Below, piece after piece: positions 32,060 through 44,369 of a stretch of DNA of 64,000 nt. A program made the position numbers and the translations under genes. Within the stretch, counting starts at the first letter, position 1, and every line of letters starts with the position of its first letter. The notes beneath the pieces are model-generated. The model searched no databases and was not told the DNA's origin. It saw only the letters and a program-made list of their open reading frames with translations. Origin of the DNA: Pestalotiopsis fici W106-1 (Eukaryota > Ascomycota > Sordariomycetes > Amphisphaeriales > Sporocadaceae); contig NW_006917091.1 in the NCBI RefSeq assembly GCF_000516985.1, forward strand, positions 6,983,521-7,047,520, written 5' to 3'.

Positions 32060-33956
32060 CTGCAATCTTCTCTGCCAGCGCGTATACGGTACTCTGCGGG
32101 TGACCGGGTGGAAGCAGGGCAAAACTACTGGCATCGACAACACGAAGTCCCGTCACACCAATGACCTTGGCGTCGCCATCTACCACAGCATTCGGGTCAT
32201 CTTTCTTGCCCATGCGACATGTACAGCTTGCATGCCAGATGGTCATGACGGTACTGCGGATCGTCTGCAGGATCTGCGCGTCAGTCTGAACGGCCGGACC
32301 GGGAAAATATTCTTGGCCATCCGGATCGGCTAGCACGCCCTTCATGGCCTGAGAGGCAAAAGCGGCGCGGAGACGCTTGTATGTAGCTATGGCGACAGCG
32401 ACATCCGTGGGGTCAGTCAACCAGTTTGGATCAATCTGCGGGGGCACATTGGTGTCGGCGCTGGTGATAGTGACGGATCCACGACTTAGGGGTGCGACGA
32501 GTCCGCCCAGAATGGTGGCGTATTGATAACCATCCTTGGGTTGGGACGTGAACAGGTTCGAAAAGTCACCAACGTATCCCGGTGCAGAGAGAAACTCGAC
32601 CTCGGGCCAGTCTGCTGGGAATTGAGCATCCAGGGTTGAGGCGGCGGACGAGGGAAGCAGTGATCTTGGCACCTTTTCCCAGCCCAAGTAATCGCATACG
32701 GGGTTGGTCAGAGGTCCTTGTTGTTTGGGCAGGTAGTTACCAGCGTATTCGGCGCCCACGTACAAGAGGTCATTGGCAAGGCGAGTCAACGTCTGCACAT
32801 CGACGCGATGCGTAGGCCCGAAAAAGACGTGATCCTGCATACCCTGACCTACGCCTGGCCTGTCAGCAATAACGGGGATGCTGTATTTGCTCAGAGTTGC
32901 TGCCGGGCCCACACCAGAGACCATGAGGAGCTGCGGTGATTGGAAAGCACCTGCACTCAAGATTACTTCTTTGCGAGCATTGATCGTAAAGGATAGCAGG
33001 CCAGTTTGGTAAGTCACGCCAGTAGCCTTCTTTGCACTGTTGAATATGATCTTCTTGGCCAGGGCAAACTGAATGACCTTTAGGTTGGACCGGCCCGAGG
33101 CATCATCTAGGAAAGAGGTCTGGGAGCTTTCGCGGCTCATGTTGGTACTGAGGGTGTCAGAGCAGTATTGTGAGCCGAGTAGGCTGCCGCTGTTGAAGTC
33201 CTTAACGGTTGGGACGCCAATCTCGTTCAGAGATGGCTCCATCCAGCTTGAGAAGGGCTGGGCCCAGTTGGCGTATCCGACCTGAAGCGGACCGGCGCCG
33301 TCATTGAATGCACTTGCGTCGTACTCGGCAGAGGCGTTGGCGGCCCGGGAGTCAGAGGGAGGATGGAACTCGACGCTCTTCTTGAAGTAAGGCAACCAGT
33401 TGTCCCAAGAGTAGCTTGAGTCTCCGACTGCGTCTGCCCACTTTTGATATGATTGCTTGGTACCTATGGCATGAAATTAGCACTGTCCTTGCACATCTCA
33501 GGGAAAAGATCCAAGTCTGTCCCGCATACCTCTCTGATAAATCATAAAGTTTCTGGCCGAGCTCCCTCCCAGACACTTGCCGCGAGCGTAGTGTATTTTG
33601 CGATTGTTGGCACCAGCCTGCGGCGTCGTGACAAAGTTCCAGTCTACGAGGTTGGTGTCCAATGGGCTGGCTCCGACTCCGATCACGTCGCCAGAGGGCG
33701 TCGAAGACAATAGAGGATTTCCAGCCTGGTAATACGTGCCAGCTTCGAGGACTGCAACCTGGATATTTGGGTCCTCGCTCAGTCGGGCAGCCAAGGTTAG
33801 ACCAGCCGTGCCACCGCCGACAATGACATAGTCGTATGTGCCAACCGGAATTTGTCGCTTTTCTTCCTGCTGGTTGTCATCTGGAATGGGACCTGCAAGG
33901 GCACTGCTGCTCATAAGAGCGGCTGCTGCCACACAATTGGCCCACGAGAGCTTCAT
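32037..33956 (-). CDS. Secreted GMC-family FAD oxidoreductase
   Basis: Exons 33530-33956 and 32037-33463; intron 33464-33529 (GTATGC to CATAG, GCTAAT branch site). The protein is 617 aa, the usual length. Signal peptide ~1-21. The FAD dinucleotide motif GGGTAG is at 47-52 with the acidic residue in VLEAG (~69-73). The GMC signatures RGKCLGGSSARNFM and GAFQSPQLLMVSGVGP are present. The active-site pair is His553 (WHASCTCRMG) and His597 (GHPQSTVYALAE), equivalent to the two His of glucose oxidase. The family oxidises alcohols, sugars or aryl alcohols with FAD. The substrate cannot be told. A TATA-like TATAATATA lies ~97 nt upstream (34050-34058). Confidence 0.92.
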
Positions 33957-36201
33957 TTTGGAGAATGAATATGGTGGTATGAAAAGATGTGCAGAACGAC
34001 AGGTTGAACGTCTGAAGGAGAAGAGAAAAGGTCTTGCTGGACGTGCTTAAGTATATTATACTCGGCTGCTTTCAGCACAATCCAGACTTCTGGGGTGTGA
34101 AGACCAGCAGTCAAAGCGTAGATTGGTTGTTGGCTCTCCGAGATGCAAGTCATCCCGTCATCATTGCTTTCCAGCTCACACCTACCTTTGATCAGTAGGG
34201 TGTAATGCGTGAATCTTGGAAGCGACCAGTCGCGAGGTCGCAACTCCTGACATGACCATGAAGGTTGGTGCTTAGAGACAGAAGAGGGGTCTGTGCCCCT
34301 CGTATCGTCCCATGTTGCACTTGACGTTTTTGTGATTATTTAATTCGATCGGCACTTGGCCTTTTTAGAGTCCTTGTCTGTGTGGTATTTTGGGAGCGAC
34401 TGTAGTATGTCCAACTCTTAGATCGTGCACTAGAGATTAGAAGGCGCACCCGATGGTGCGGTCGAGCCTCTGCGCCGTCGCCCGCCGTCTCCTCCTGAAA
34501 CTTATATCTGCTCATTTACAATACAGGACTCTGGAGGATCCGGGTCCGCAATTAGCTAATGGTTTCTGTACAGAAATGGCGAAGTAGAAGAGGACAACCG
34601 CGAGCAATGTACTAAAAGCTTCTTTTCCTCGCGTTCCTGCATCGTCCTGGGCCTTGTTACATTTGCATACCTAGTTACACGACTAATACGTGGCAAAATA
34701 TTGTTTGCTGCAACAGTTCAAGTGCCGGCCAGGCATCATGTATTGGAGTCAAGGTTGGTTTTTTTAATCTCCAACCAGTGCAGGGTTCAGTTGATTGTAT
34801 AAAAGATGCTAATAGTACATTCTATATGGCCGAGGCAACCGAGTATGCATGTGCTTGGCTTGGACTACTGAACTCATGATGACAGTTCAAGTTCTTTGAA
34901 CACCACAAACTTTAGCAATATCAGTAATCAAATCTGTATTGCCCAAAGTTCCGTCGTATAAACAAAATATGACTCAATGCACTTCCTCAATTGCAACTCT
35001 TGCTCGAAAATGTTGTCTCACTGCGGCCGTCCGTCCCGAGGAGATCCAGGCACAATCATGGTGGATTTTGACTCATGTAAGACATTTCCATGGGCGGTGC
35101 TCTATAGCTACTCGCAACGGCCATGGCACAAACCTCTTTTAGTGAAAATCTCGGCTTCACATGTCTGTTCAACCTCAATATTCTCATCTTCAGCCTCTCG
35201 TTCATGTATTGTTAGGAGCATCTTGCCCGTAGGGTTACAGTCACTTGACTAGCCTTGGCGGGGTAAATCAATGTTTACGGCACTCATAAATCACCATGGC
35301 AGAGGCGCGGAGACAAGGTCGCACACAATCTGCCGCAGCCGTCGATGCCAAGAATTAAAAGCAAACAAGAATGGATTATTCGAAAACGACCCTAATGGAA
35401 ATGAAAATAAAAGGCACTGGAAATGGAGAATTGATGGCAGACTCTGTGTTCAGGCCTTGCGACAGCCATCATTGATCGTATTCCACGGAAGAAGAAGAAA
35501 GGCTTACAAGTAGCTGGTAGTAAATTGGAAAGGAATCAGCCATGGCTCTTGTTTATATTATTTCAACCGAATACCCTCAATTATAGGATGATGGGTGCCA
35601 TTTATGCTTCTACATATGAAGATGTGATGGAAGAGCGTGATCGAGCGCATTGCCACTTTGCAGAGTCCACCCCCATAGTAGAAGAGGCAAAAGTGGAAAA
35701 AAGAAAAGAAAAAAAGAAGGAAAAAGAGAGAGATAAAACACATGTCACTATCCGTCCATGCTCAATGCAATTTCTCATAAGAGAAATTCTCACCGACATC
35801 ACCTTTTCTACCACCAGCGGTTAACACTGTGCGCAGCCGGGTCGTAAAATTAAGCATGCCTAGGTAGATACGCAGGACACGACTGGAGTTCTCCGCATTT
35901 TCCAGCAGGGCTTCATCAGCATCTGCAGAGTCGCCCCCTCAATCACTATTTACTCCACGAATGACATGACTGCATCATTATGGCAGCGAACGGCGCAAAT
36001 ACATCCGGAGTATGAATCATATACGTCAGTAAGGCTTGGCCCGTCAGGCGCATTTCGCCTTCGCAGAGGCCATAAATCACTGCGCGATCATCAGAAACAG
36101 CACTACTAGCAAGACCTTCTCCATCTTCATCAGCAGTACGATTGTCCAGCTCGAAATTCGATAGTCCCAAGGTCAATATTCGTTAGATACTGGCTCTCAG
36201 C
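33957..36201. other. 2.2-kb divergent promoter region, no gene seen
   Basis: Lies between the GMC gene (-) and the glycosidase gene (+) and should hold both promoters. The frame 35525-35824 ends in a purine-rich Lys/Glu run and is not convincing. No repeat is recognised. Confidence 0.4.
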
Positions 36202-37858
36202 ATGAAGTTGAAGCATATTGCAATAAGTGGTCTCAAAGCCATACCAATCCTTCTCGGAACGGCGGCTTGTTGGGATATACCCCCAGAATATGGTATTCAG
36301 TCATCACCAGATGGCCACTTTTTCCAAGACAATACCGGGCAGCCTTTCTTCTGGCAGGCGGACACAGCTTGGCTCTTGTTCCACCGTCTCAATTACAGCG
36401 AGTCGGACGTCTACCTAAGCGACCGTGCCAGCAAGGGGTTCAACATGATCCTGGTGGTCGGGTTCACGCAGATTGGCATTGATAGTCCGAACCGCAACGG
36501 AGATCTCGTCTTCATTGATGAGGACGTTACGCAGCCGAACGAGGCATATTGGGCCTATATCGATTCCATTGTAGAGTTGGCTTGGAGTAAAGGCATCCGT
36601 ATCGCATTGGTTCCGGCTTGGGGCAAATATGTGCACTCTAGCGGTAAGGGGAAGCACTGTCAATCGCTGAAATTTTTATTAACCGTGACTAGAAAATGAG
36701 GGATCTGTGCTGAATATGGCGACTGCGCGCACTTTTGGTAATTTCATCGGACGACGATACCCTTACCTGCCAAAATCTCTCGTGGCGGACACAAACCCAT
36801 GGTGGCAGAACAAGACGGCTGTCAAAGACGACTACACCAAGGGTGGTGTTCCCCCGGCGTATCCGTATACAGACTGGAGCAATGTGTATGACGAATTGGC
36901 CGAGGGTATCGTGGAAGGAGAACAAGCAACCATTTCTTCGCAGCAAGCCGAAGGGTCCTCGACTTGGTCACCCCTGATAACGATCCACCCAACGAATCAA
37001 TGGTTTAACGGAGGTCCAATTGCTCTAGCAAGTGCGTTCCTCGGCGATCGGACGTGGCTCACCTTTGACGCCAGTCAGTCTGGGCACACGGATTACGCAC
37101 CAAATCCACCGATTCCCTGGTGGAACTGTCGTCGAGGATGGGAACCTGTCGAGCTCATGTATTCCGGTAGCATGTCCAAGGGCGACAAGAAGAGACCGGC
37201 GCTGGACAATGAGCCACATTATGAGAATCGCTACAACAATGCCAAGAACACAAACGCGTACTGGAACGCCAGTGATGTACGGACTGGCGGTTGGCAGTCG
37301 GTGAGTATCCCAGGAACCTGGGAAAATGTGCTTTGGGTTGTTGGCTGATTATCGAGCGAGCAGGTCCTGTCGGGTGCGGCCGGAGTGACATATGGAGCAG
37401 ATAATGTCATGCAGATGTACATACCGGGACTGTATGACCAGGATGGGAGCGGGCCGCCTGTCGCGTGGTCCGAAGAGATCAACCTTGCCGGTGCGAATCA
37501 AATGCAATTCATCAAGCAAGCCATTACGGACCGCGGCGAAGCGTCCTACTTCACCCGCATTCCAGCACAAGATATCGTTGAAAACGCGGGATCAGACGAC
37601 AGGAGAGTCACTGCAGCACGAGATAGCCAGGGCTCCTATATCATCGTGTATTCGCCAACGGGACAAACTTTCTCCATTGACACTGCCAGTCTTGACGGAT
37701 GTGACGTGGATGCAAGCTGGTTCGATCCCGTCGTGGGCATATATCAGGAGGTCGACTATACGCAATGCAACGGGGACAATTCCACAAAGAGACAATTCGC
37801 GCCGCCGAAAGTGGATTCGCACGTGGACTGGGCTCTTGTCCTGCAAGTTTCCAAATAA
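36202..37858 (+). CDS. DUF4038/GH140-like glycoside hydrolase
   Basis: Exons 36202-36643, 36693-37300 and 37364-37858 (introns of 49 and 63 nt; GTAAGG-TAG and GTGAGT-CAG). The protein is 514 aa. A hydrophobic N terminus (~1-23) serves as signal peptide. The TIM-barrel part has GQPFFWQADTAWLLFHRLNY, KGFNMILVVGF and RIALVPAWG, then ITIHPTN and WLTFDASQSGH, which are DUF4038 patterns. The C-terminal ~150 residues (SYFTRIPAQDIV, YIIVYSPTGQ, ASWFDPVVGIY) match the small beta domain that normally follows it. Bacterial GH140 enzymes release apiose from rhamnogalacturonan II. The fungal substrate is unknown. Secretion is inferred. Confidence 0.88.
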
Positions 37859-39316
37859 CAGGTAAAATAAATACCCGCATGACACATGAACAAAGCAGAC
37901 GAGGCAGAAAGAAGCAGACTTGGCAGTCCTCCCGAGAGCTTGGTTCCCCGCCAAGAAACAAAGTCGGGGGATCATCCTGAGTTTCTAGACCAAATTGAAC
38001 AAGTTTATTAGCAAGCCTGGAGTTTAGTTCAAAGAGCCAAACCTGAACAAAGTTAGTCCATGTCAGACTTGGACATCTCTAAAACTGTGACCCCCACGCC
38101 CAAAGTTGGGGGTCATTCAACGATTGAGACCAATACAATTCTTCGGCAACGCACCGGGAATGCGGTCACGTGTGGTAATTGCGCAACATGTTTGCTCTTT
38201 TCTTTTCTTCTTCTTATCGCTAGTCTCGCTTCTTAAACTACTTTGTACGTATAAAGAACACAATGTTCTTACCTAGTTTGCTAGGCACGGCTCCGTTGAG
38301 CGGCAGTGTACGTCGACGTCGTCCCGCTTGCTCGTACCGTCCGCGTGATGACGTACCTGGAAAGGAAGCACAAGTGTGCCCTTTTCCTTGCCTCCTCTGT
38401 CCCACCACCACCACCGACGGACGGGTTCAGGGGCCGCCGCCTCAATTGCATCCTTTGCTTGACCTTTGCTGCTATTTCCATTACTACAATCTATGTTACA
38501 GATGGCAAAAGACTGTCCTCCCCTGTGAGCTGTAGTTTACCGGGCAAATCCGGCTTCTGTGCCTGATACGTAACAACAACAAGTTCACGTCTAGAAGGAC
38601 TATAATCTGACCGTATGAAAATTTCAAGGTAACCGATTTGATTTGCCGGAGGACCCAGCGTAACGGCAAGCTCGTGAGACTCAAATTTGCGATTAGACTC
38701 CGCTCCCACAGATTTAGTTTGAATTCTCCAGACGTACGATATGGGTCTGCTCATTGCTCCCCGGCATCAAACCCCGATCAACTCCGTCAAGAATTTTGAG
38801 GAGGCACTGGAGGAAAGGAGGCCACCCCCAGAAGTTTGTCCACTATAAAGAATATCTAATGCTCTTGATTGGCCGCGTTCGTCGCGTCTCGAGGAGCAAA
38901 AGTCCCACTATCCGCCAAGGCGCCGAAGTACGGCCTGATTCGTGTGGGGGATAGCACCAGAATTCGAACGGGGTTTTCTGCGGGGATATACAAGCTCAAC
39001 AGACAAGGCCCATCCCCATACTCTTGTTTGCGCATAGTAGTACTACTACTGTTCAATAACGGTAGTAGGTTACCGGGACAAGGCCCAGCCTACCTCATTG
39101 ACCGCCTTGGAACGACGATCCGTCGTTACCCGAAGTTTCCAGTAGCTGAACTAGCTGGATGGAGGAGAGATGGGCTTATGGGTTCGGACGTTTCATAAAT
39201 AGACGACTCTCCCACCTCTCTGGTCGAGCGTTTTCGCCATTCTGATCAGCCATTGTCACGTCCAGGCAATCTTGTGAGAGCACAATATTTCCTCACAGAC
39301 ACCGGCGCGTGCAAAG
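37859..39316. other. Spacer, no gene seen
   Basis: 3' flank of the glycosidase gene and promoter of the MFS gene. Short frames near 38263-38566 and 38869-39198 have no family signature. Confidence 0.4.
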
Positions 39317-41049
39317 ATGGCCGACGAGATTACTGGAGCCGACCGCGCGGTCAGCTCCCACAGCAAGCAAAAGGTCGAGACATTGGAGAGTCAACCACCG
39401 GCTCAACAGTATCTCAATGCTCGCTCCATGGACCCAGAGCACCGCGCCCGCGTCGAGAAGTCGCTCAAGCGAAAGCTCGACGCTCGCAATGGTCTCTTCA
39501 TCATCCTCTATATTCTCAACTACCTGGACCGCAACAACATTGCAGCCGCTCGTCTCAAGGGTCTACAGGCTGACTTGGGTCTCGACTCGACGCAGTACTC
39601 AACCTGCTTGTCGATTCTGTATGTGGGATATATCTTGATGCAGGTGCCGTCCAACATCTTGATCAACCGCATCTCGCGCCCGTCTGTCTACATTGGATGC
39701 TCCATGTTGATCTGGGGTGTGATCTCTACCCTGTCCGGTATCACCACCAACTTTACCGGCATGGTCTTGACTCGATTTTTCCTTGGCTTTGTCGAGGCCG
39801 CCTTCCTCCCCGGTGCCTTGATGATCCTGTCAAAGTGGTACACGAGAAGAGAACTTACGACGAGGAACGCCATTCTCTTTTGTGGTAACCTCATTTCAAA
39901 TGCCTTCTCGGCCCTTATTGGCGCCGGTGTGCTGTCAAACATGCAGGGTGTCCTCGGCCACGCTGCATGGAGATGGCTGTTCTGGATTGAGGGTGCCATC
40001 ACCATGTTCTTTGCCCTCACAGCCATTGTCATCCTGCCTGACCTCCCGACCAACTCGCGTGGCTTCACCGCCGAGGAGCTCGAGGTCGCTCAACTTCGCA
40101 TGCTCGAGGATGTCGGCGAGGTTGATGAGGATTCCGCCGAGCAAGGTGTCTTTTATGGTCTGAACATGGCCATCAAGGATATCAAGGTCTACGTCATGAG
40201 CATAACCTTTACGGCCTACGTTGTTGGACTGTCGTTCAATGCCTTTTTCGTAAGTTTCTGCACTCGATCTTGTCTAACCTCTTCGTTATTTGGCACGACT
40301 AACGCGTACAACAGCCTACACTCACTGGAACGCTCGGCTTCGACTACGTTCCCACTTTGCTCATGTCCGCTCCTCCGTGGGTGTTTGCCTGTCTCATGTC
40401 TCTGATCAACGCCTGGCACGCGGACAAGACTGGAGAAAAGGTAAATGGATTCTTCAGCCTACATAGAAAAGAAATCTGAACTAACACAAGTCAATCTACA
40501 GTTTTGGCACATTGTCGGCCCCATCTGCGTTGGTCTGGTGGGTTTCGTCATTAGCATGTCGACGCTCAACATCGCCGCCCGCTACGTCGCCCTGTTCCTC
40601 CAGGCCAGCTCGTACGCCGGCTTCATTGTCTTTTATTCGTGGATCTCGTCCACGTTCCCTCGTCCTCCCGCCAAGCGAGCCGTCGCCATTGCCTTTATCA
40701 ACGCCTTCTCGCAGCTCGGAAACGTGGCCGGATCATACGTGTGGAACCTCAGCGACAATGGCTACAGAAAGTCGTACGGTATCGTGCTTTCCAGTGAGTA
40801 ATTCCTCGCAATCAAGAAAACCTAGTATCCAATGTGTGCTCTGTACTGACTTGACATGCAGTGTTTGGCGTTACCATTTTCGGATGCTTTGTCATCCGCC
40901 AGATGCTCATCAGGCTCAACAAGAAGCTCGAGGCTGGCGAAGGTGCTTGGGATGTCCAGCCCGATGTTGCCCAGCACACGGCTGATCTGGAGCACGTGGA
41001 TAATGAAGAGGCAATGAAAATGGTCAAGGGCTTCAGATATCTGGTTTAG
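39317..41049 (+). CDS. MFS transporter, Dal5/allantoate permease type
   Basis: Exons 39317-40249, 40315-40440, 40502-40793 and 40862-41049, with introns of 65, 61 and 68 nt, all GT-AG. The protein is 512 aa. The first ~55 residues are cytosolic and hydrophilic. The first helix ends in NYLDRNNIAAARLKGL, the hallmark of the anion:cation symporter (Dal5/Tna1) subfamily. Other typical blocks are YVGYILMQVPSNILI, TRFFLGFVEAAFLPG and WRWLFWIEG. About 12 membrane helices are expected. Substrates of this family are carboxylates, vitamins or small N compounds. The substrate here is unknown. It follows the glycosidase gene on the same strand ~1.5 kb downstream, which may or may not be meaningful. Confidence 0.93.
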
Positions 41050-42997
41050 AAAAGACTATAGATACAATACCCTGCTTGAATACAAGTTCATGGAATGCAA
41101 AGAACATTGCACAATCTCATGATTCAATACATATTTAATATGATGGTGCATTTGTGTTACAAGGACAATTCAAGGGGTGGTATAATCTGAAAAACTAGCC
41201 CAACTACCTCGAAATATCAAAGTCAATACCCTCTGTCCATGGAGAACGTAGCAGAGCTTGGATTCAGTCTTGACAATGACAATATAGACCAAGATGCATG
41301 TTGCCGTCGAAAGGGGGCATGTTTTCCCACGTCGCATGAGACCTATACAGACTTCATCATGATGAGACTTTCTTTCTAATCAGACCCTGGGCAGGTACTC
41401 CTTTTCATCGCATGTTCCATACACAATTATAAACGCTCCCAGTATGGCCCAGAGCCTCCCATGGGCCTCGAAGATAGGTTGGCATTGCGCCACGGCACAT
41501 GACTGCCAAGAGCAGCGATATACTTGGCGCGGCTGTCATACACGAGTAGCAGAATATGCAAGGCGCCAACTTTACATTGCAGGCTGCGGGCCTTTTGGGT
41601 GGGGGATTGAAAAGCCTCAGCTAGAGGCACTTGCACATGATTGCACAAGTGATGCGGGGGAAGGTTGGGCGATATGCAGATGACTACAACATTGTCCCTA
41701 CCTTGTTCCTAGGGTGGTGTTTTCCTCTGTAAGCGTAGCTAAGAATACGAATCTCTCGCCATGTCCGACGTCCGGGGGGTGGTCAAATAAGCGATGCTCA
41801 AAGGGAATACGAGGACGAAAGAAGTCTGGCGCACGAGACTATTGGCGATGAGACTATCACGATTCAAGACTAAAGCAGTGGGAGGGCTGGCTTCAACTTC
41901 CAAAGGTCTTGGCCAGCACCCTAACGGCTTGTAGCATCCGACTCCGCGTTGCTTGCACCATTCCAGTCGAGCACGAGCTTTGTCCCAGTTCTCCCTAACG
42001 TGACGAGAGGAAGAGTTATGGCATCAAGTTTGAAGCGGACATGAGCATCATGTATGTATCTTTCCCGTATACCTTGTTCTGGGCGCTAGGCACTGCGAAT
42101 TGAGCACAAGGCATGCCCGATATGATTATAAATGCCCGTGCCGCGATGGTGAGAGAAGAATAAAAATAAACAGTAGATGGATGTCGTATTATTTTGTGAG
42201 GCTCCCCACCGTTGAACTTGATTTCCCGGGGTTTGCCTGTACAGGAAAGTTCCCGAGGTTTGCTCTCCCAAAATGGATAATTGGGTTGACCCCGAAAGGC
42301 GCCACAAGAGACCCCGTGCGCGGAGTTTCCGACTGGGCGGCAATTGCTGCATAAAGCATAGGGGAAGAGAGCAGAAGCATTTTCCTACATCTTGTGGAAC
42401 ATAATCTCAAGATCATACAACGGTTTAAGGGGATTTAGACATTATTGTTACAGAATACTCTAATTGACGAAACAGTCGGCATTAGTTCCTATATTTCAAC
42501 ATGCTGCAAGTTTCATGCTTGACGGTAACGTGCATAGAAAAAAAATAACGTTTGACATGATGCACCAGACGGTGAAAAATGTCTTATTAGCATGACGCGG
42601 CTACAATAGACCTGATGAACTAAATTTCCGTAGAGTTTAGCATGTGTTTCAGTCAACTTTCACATAGGTTTATCAACCATCTCCACATATTCAAATGCAC
42701 CAGATGAAGAGTAAACAGAGGAATTATTCAGAAGTGATCAATGCGTATATGGTCTATTGCTTACGGATGGGACTAATTCTCGATCTGGGGAGATCGAGAC
42801 GGTGCCTGTCCTGACAAGAAATCTAGATACAAGGAAACAAATGCGTTGTGCTGTCGTTTGCCTCCTACGCGCCCAGAAAACTGCCAGGTTAGCGTGAAGA
42901 AATAAATTTTAAACATTACAAAGCCAATATCAAACGTTTCATTACAGCCCACTCGCAAACTCCAGTCCTAGGCGTTGAGTCTGCTGGCTTTCTCTGA
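41050..42997. other. 1.9-kb convergent spacer, no gene seen
   Basis: 3' flanks of the MFS gene (+) and the wall-protein gene (-). Nothing recognisable apart from short chance frames. Confidence 0.4.
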
Positions 42998-44369
42998 TTA
43001 CAGAATAAAGGCCAGGACGGCAGCGAGAGCTCCAGCGCCAGACAGACCGTAAGAAGCAGCGCCGGCAGTGGCGTAGGCCGAAGTGGCGCTGGCAGATGCG
43101 GATGCGGCCTTGGTAACTGAGGTGCTGTAGCCCTTGGTGCTGGAAGCAGCGTAGGTGGGAGAAGCCCAAGTGCTGTTGGCAGCCGGGCTGGTGCCGTAGG
43201 CACCGGTAGAGGCACCACCGGTAGGGTAGCCACCGTTTCCACCGGCAGGGTAGGTCTTGGACTCGCCGCCAGCAGGGTAAGTAGAAGCACCACCAGCAGG
43301 GTAGGTAGAAGCACCACCGGCCGGGTAGGTGGAAGCACCACCGGCAGGGTAGGTCTTGGACTCACCGCCGGCAGGGTAAGTAGAGGCACCACCGGCCGGG
43401 TAAGTANNNNNNNNNNNNNNNNNNNNNNNNNNNNNNNNNNNNNNNNNNNNNNNNNNNNNNNNNNNNNNNNNNNNNNNNNNNNNNNNNNNNNNNNNNNNNN
43501 NNNNNNGGACTCGCCGCCAGCTGGGTAGGTCTGGGAAGCACCACCGGCAGGGTAGGTCTTCGATTCACCACCGGCAGGGTAGGTCTGGGAAGCACCACCG
43601 GCGGGGTAGGTCTGGGAAGCACCACCAGCAGGGTAAGTCTGAGAAGCACCACCAGCAGGGTAGGTCTTGGACTCGCCGCCGGCCGGGTACGTCTCGGTAA
43701 CGGGGCAGACTAATCACTTTGTTAGAACATATACAAGATAGGGACATATCTCCGCCATCACATACCGGTAACGGTGGTCTCAATGACAGAGGTGACGGAG
43801 CCAACAGGGCAGTTGGTCACAGTAGGGGCGCAAGACGTGACAGTGTAGGTCTTGGTCAAGTATTGAGTGCTGGTGGTGTAACCAGCGGGCCAGCTACCCG
43901 AAGGGTAGTCAGAAGGCGAGCCCGAGGGGTACCCAGAGGGGTATCCAGATGGGTAACCAGAAGGCTTTCCAGATGGGTAACCAGAAGGCTGTCCAGATGG
44001 GTAGCCCGAGGGAGAGCCCGAAGGATAGCCAGAGGGCTTGGAAGGGTAGCCCGATGGGACGCCGGATGGGTATCCAGAGGGGTATGCGGAGCCGGTCGGG
44101 TATCCAGAGCCACCGGTAGGGTAACCCTCCTCCTCATCGGGCTCACACTCATCCTCATCATCACCCTCGGGGTATCCGCTGGCAGGGTAGCTGGGGGTGG
44201 CAGCCGGGTAAGAGCTGGTGGGCACAACAGCCGGGTAGGAAGAGGCGGAGGAAACGGCGTAGGTGCTGGTCTCCTCACAATCATCCTCAGCAGAGCTGGT
44301 CTCGTAGCGAGTAGCGCTGGCGGCAGCAATCAGCAGAGCGCCGGCGGCGTATTGTGTAAATCGAACCAT
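42998..44369 (-). CDS. Repetitive GPI-type cell-wall protein, gap in repeats
   Basis: Exon 1 is 43766-44369 and exon 2 runs from 43709 to TAA at 42998-43000; intron 43710-43765 (GTATGT to GATTAG). Signal peptide of ~19 residues (YAAGALLIAAASA). An acidic stretch (DDEDECEPDEEEG) is followed by ~15 YPSG/YPTG units and a linker with three cysteines (TSCAPTVTNCP and VCPVTE). Exon 2 is a run of TYPAGGASQ, TYPAGGESK and TYPAGGAST units broken by 100 N (43407-43506). After the gap the same repeat continues in one frame to a Ser/Ala-rich region and a C-terminal hydrophobic tail (GAGALAAVLAFIL), as in GPI-anchored proteins. True length is unknown. Likely a wall or adhesion protein, with no catalytic domain. 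Confidence 0.82.
43200..43700. repeat. 24/27-bp tandem repeats coding TYPAGG units
   Basis: Units of 24 or 27 bp encoding TYPAGG(A/E)S(Q/K/-). About six lie on each side of the assembly gap. Near-identity of neighbouring units explains why the assembly failed here. Confidence 0.9.
43407..43506. other. Assembly gap of 100 N
   Basis: Exactly 100 N, a conventional placeholder, so the real length is not known. Flanks are TYPAGG repeats. Confidence 0.98.

Noticed and set aside
42916..43392. 158-codon minus frame rich in Leu, Pro and Val
   Set aside because: Out-of-frame reading of the TYPAGG repeat; the true frame ends at 42998.
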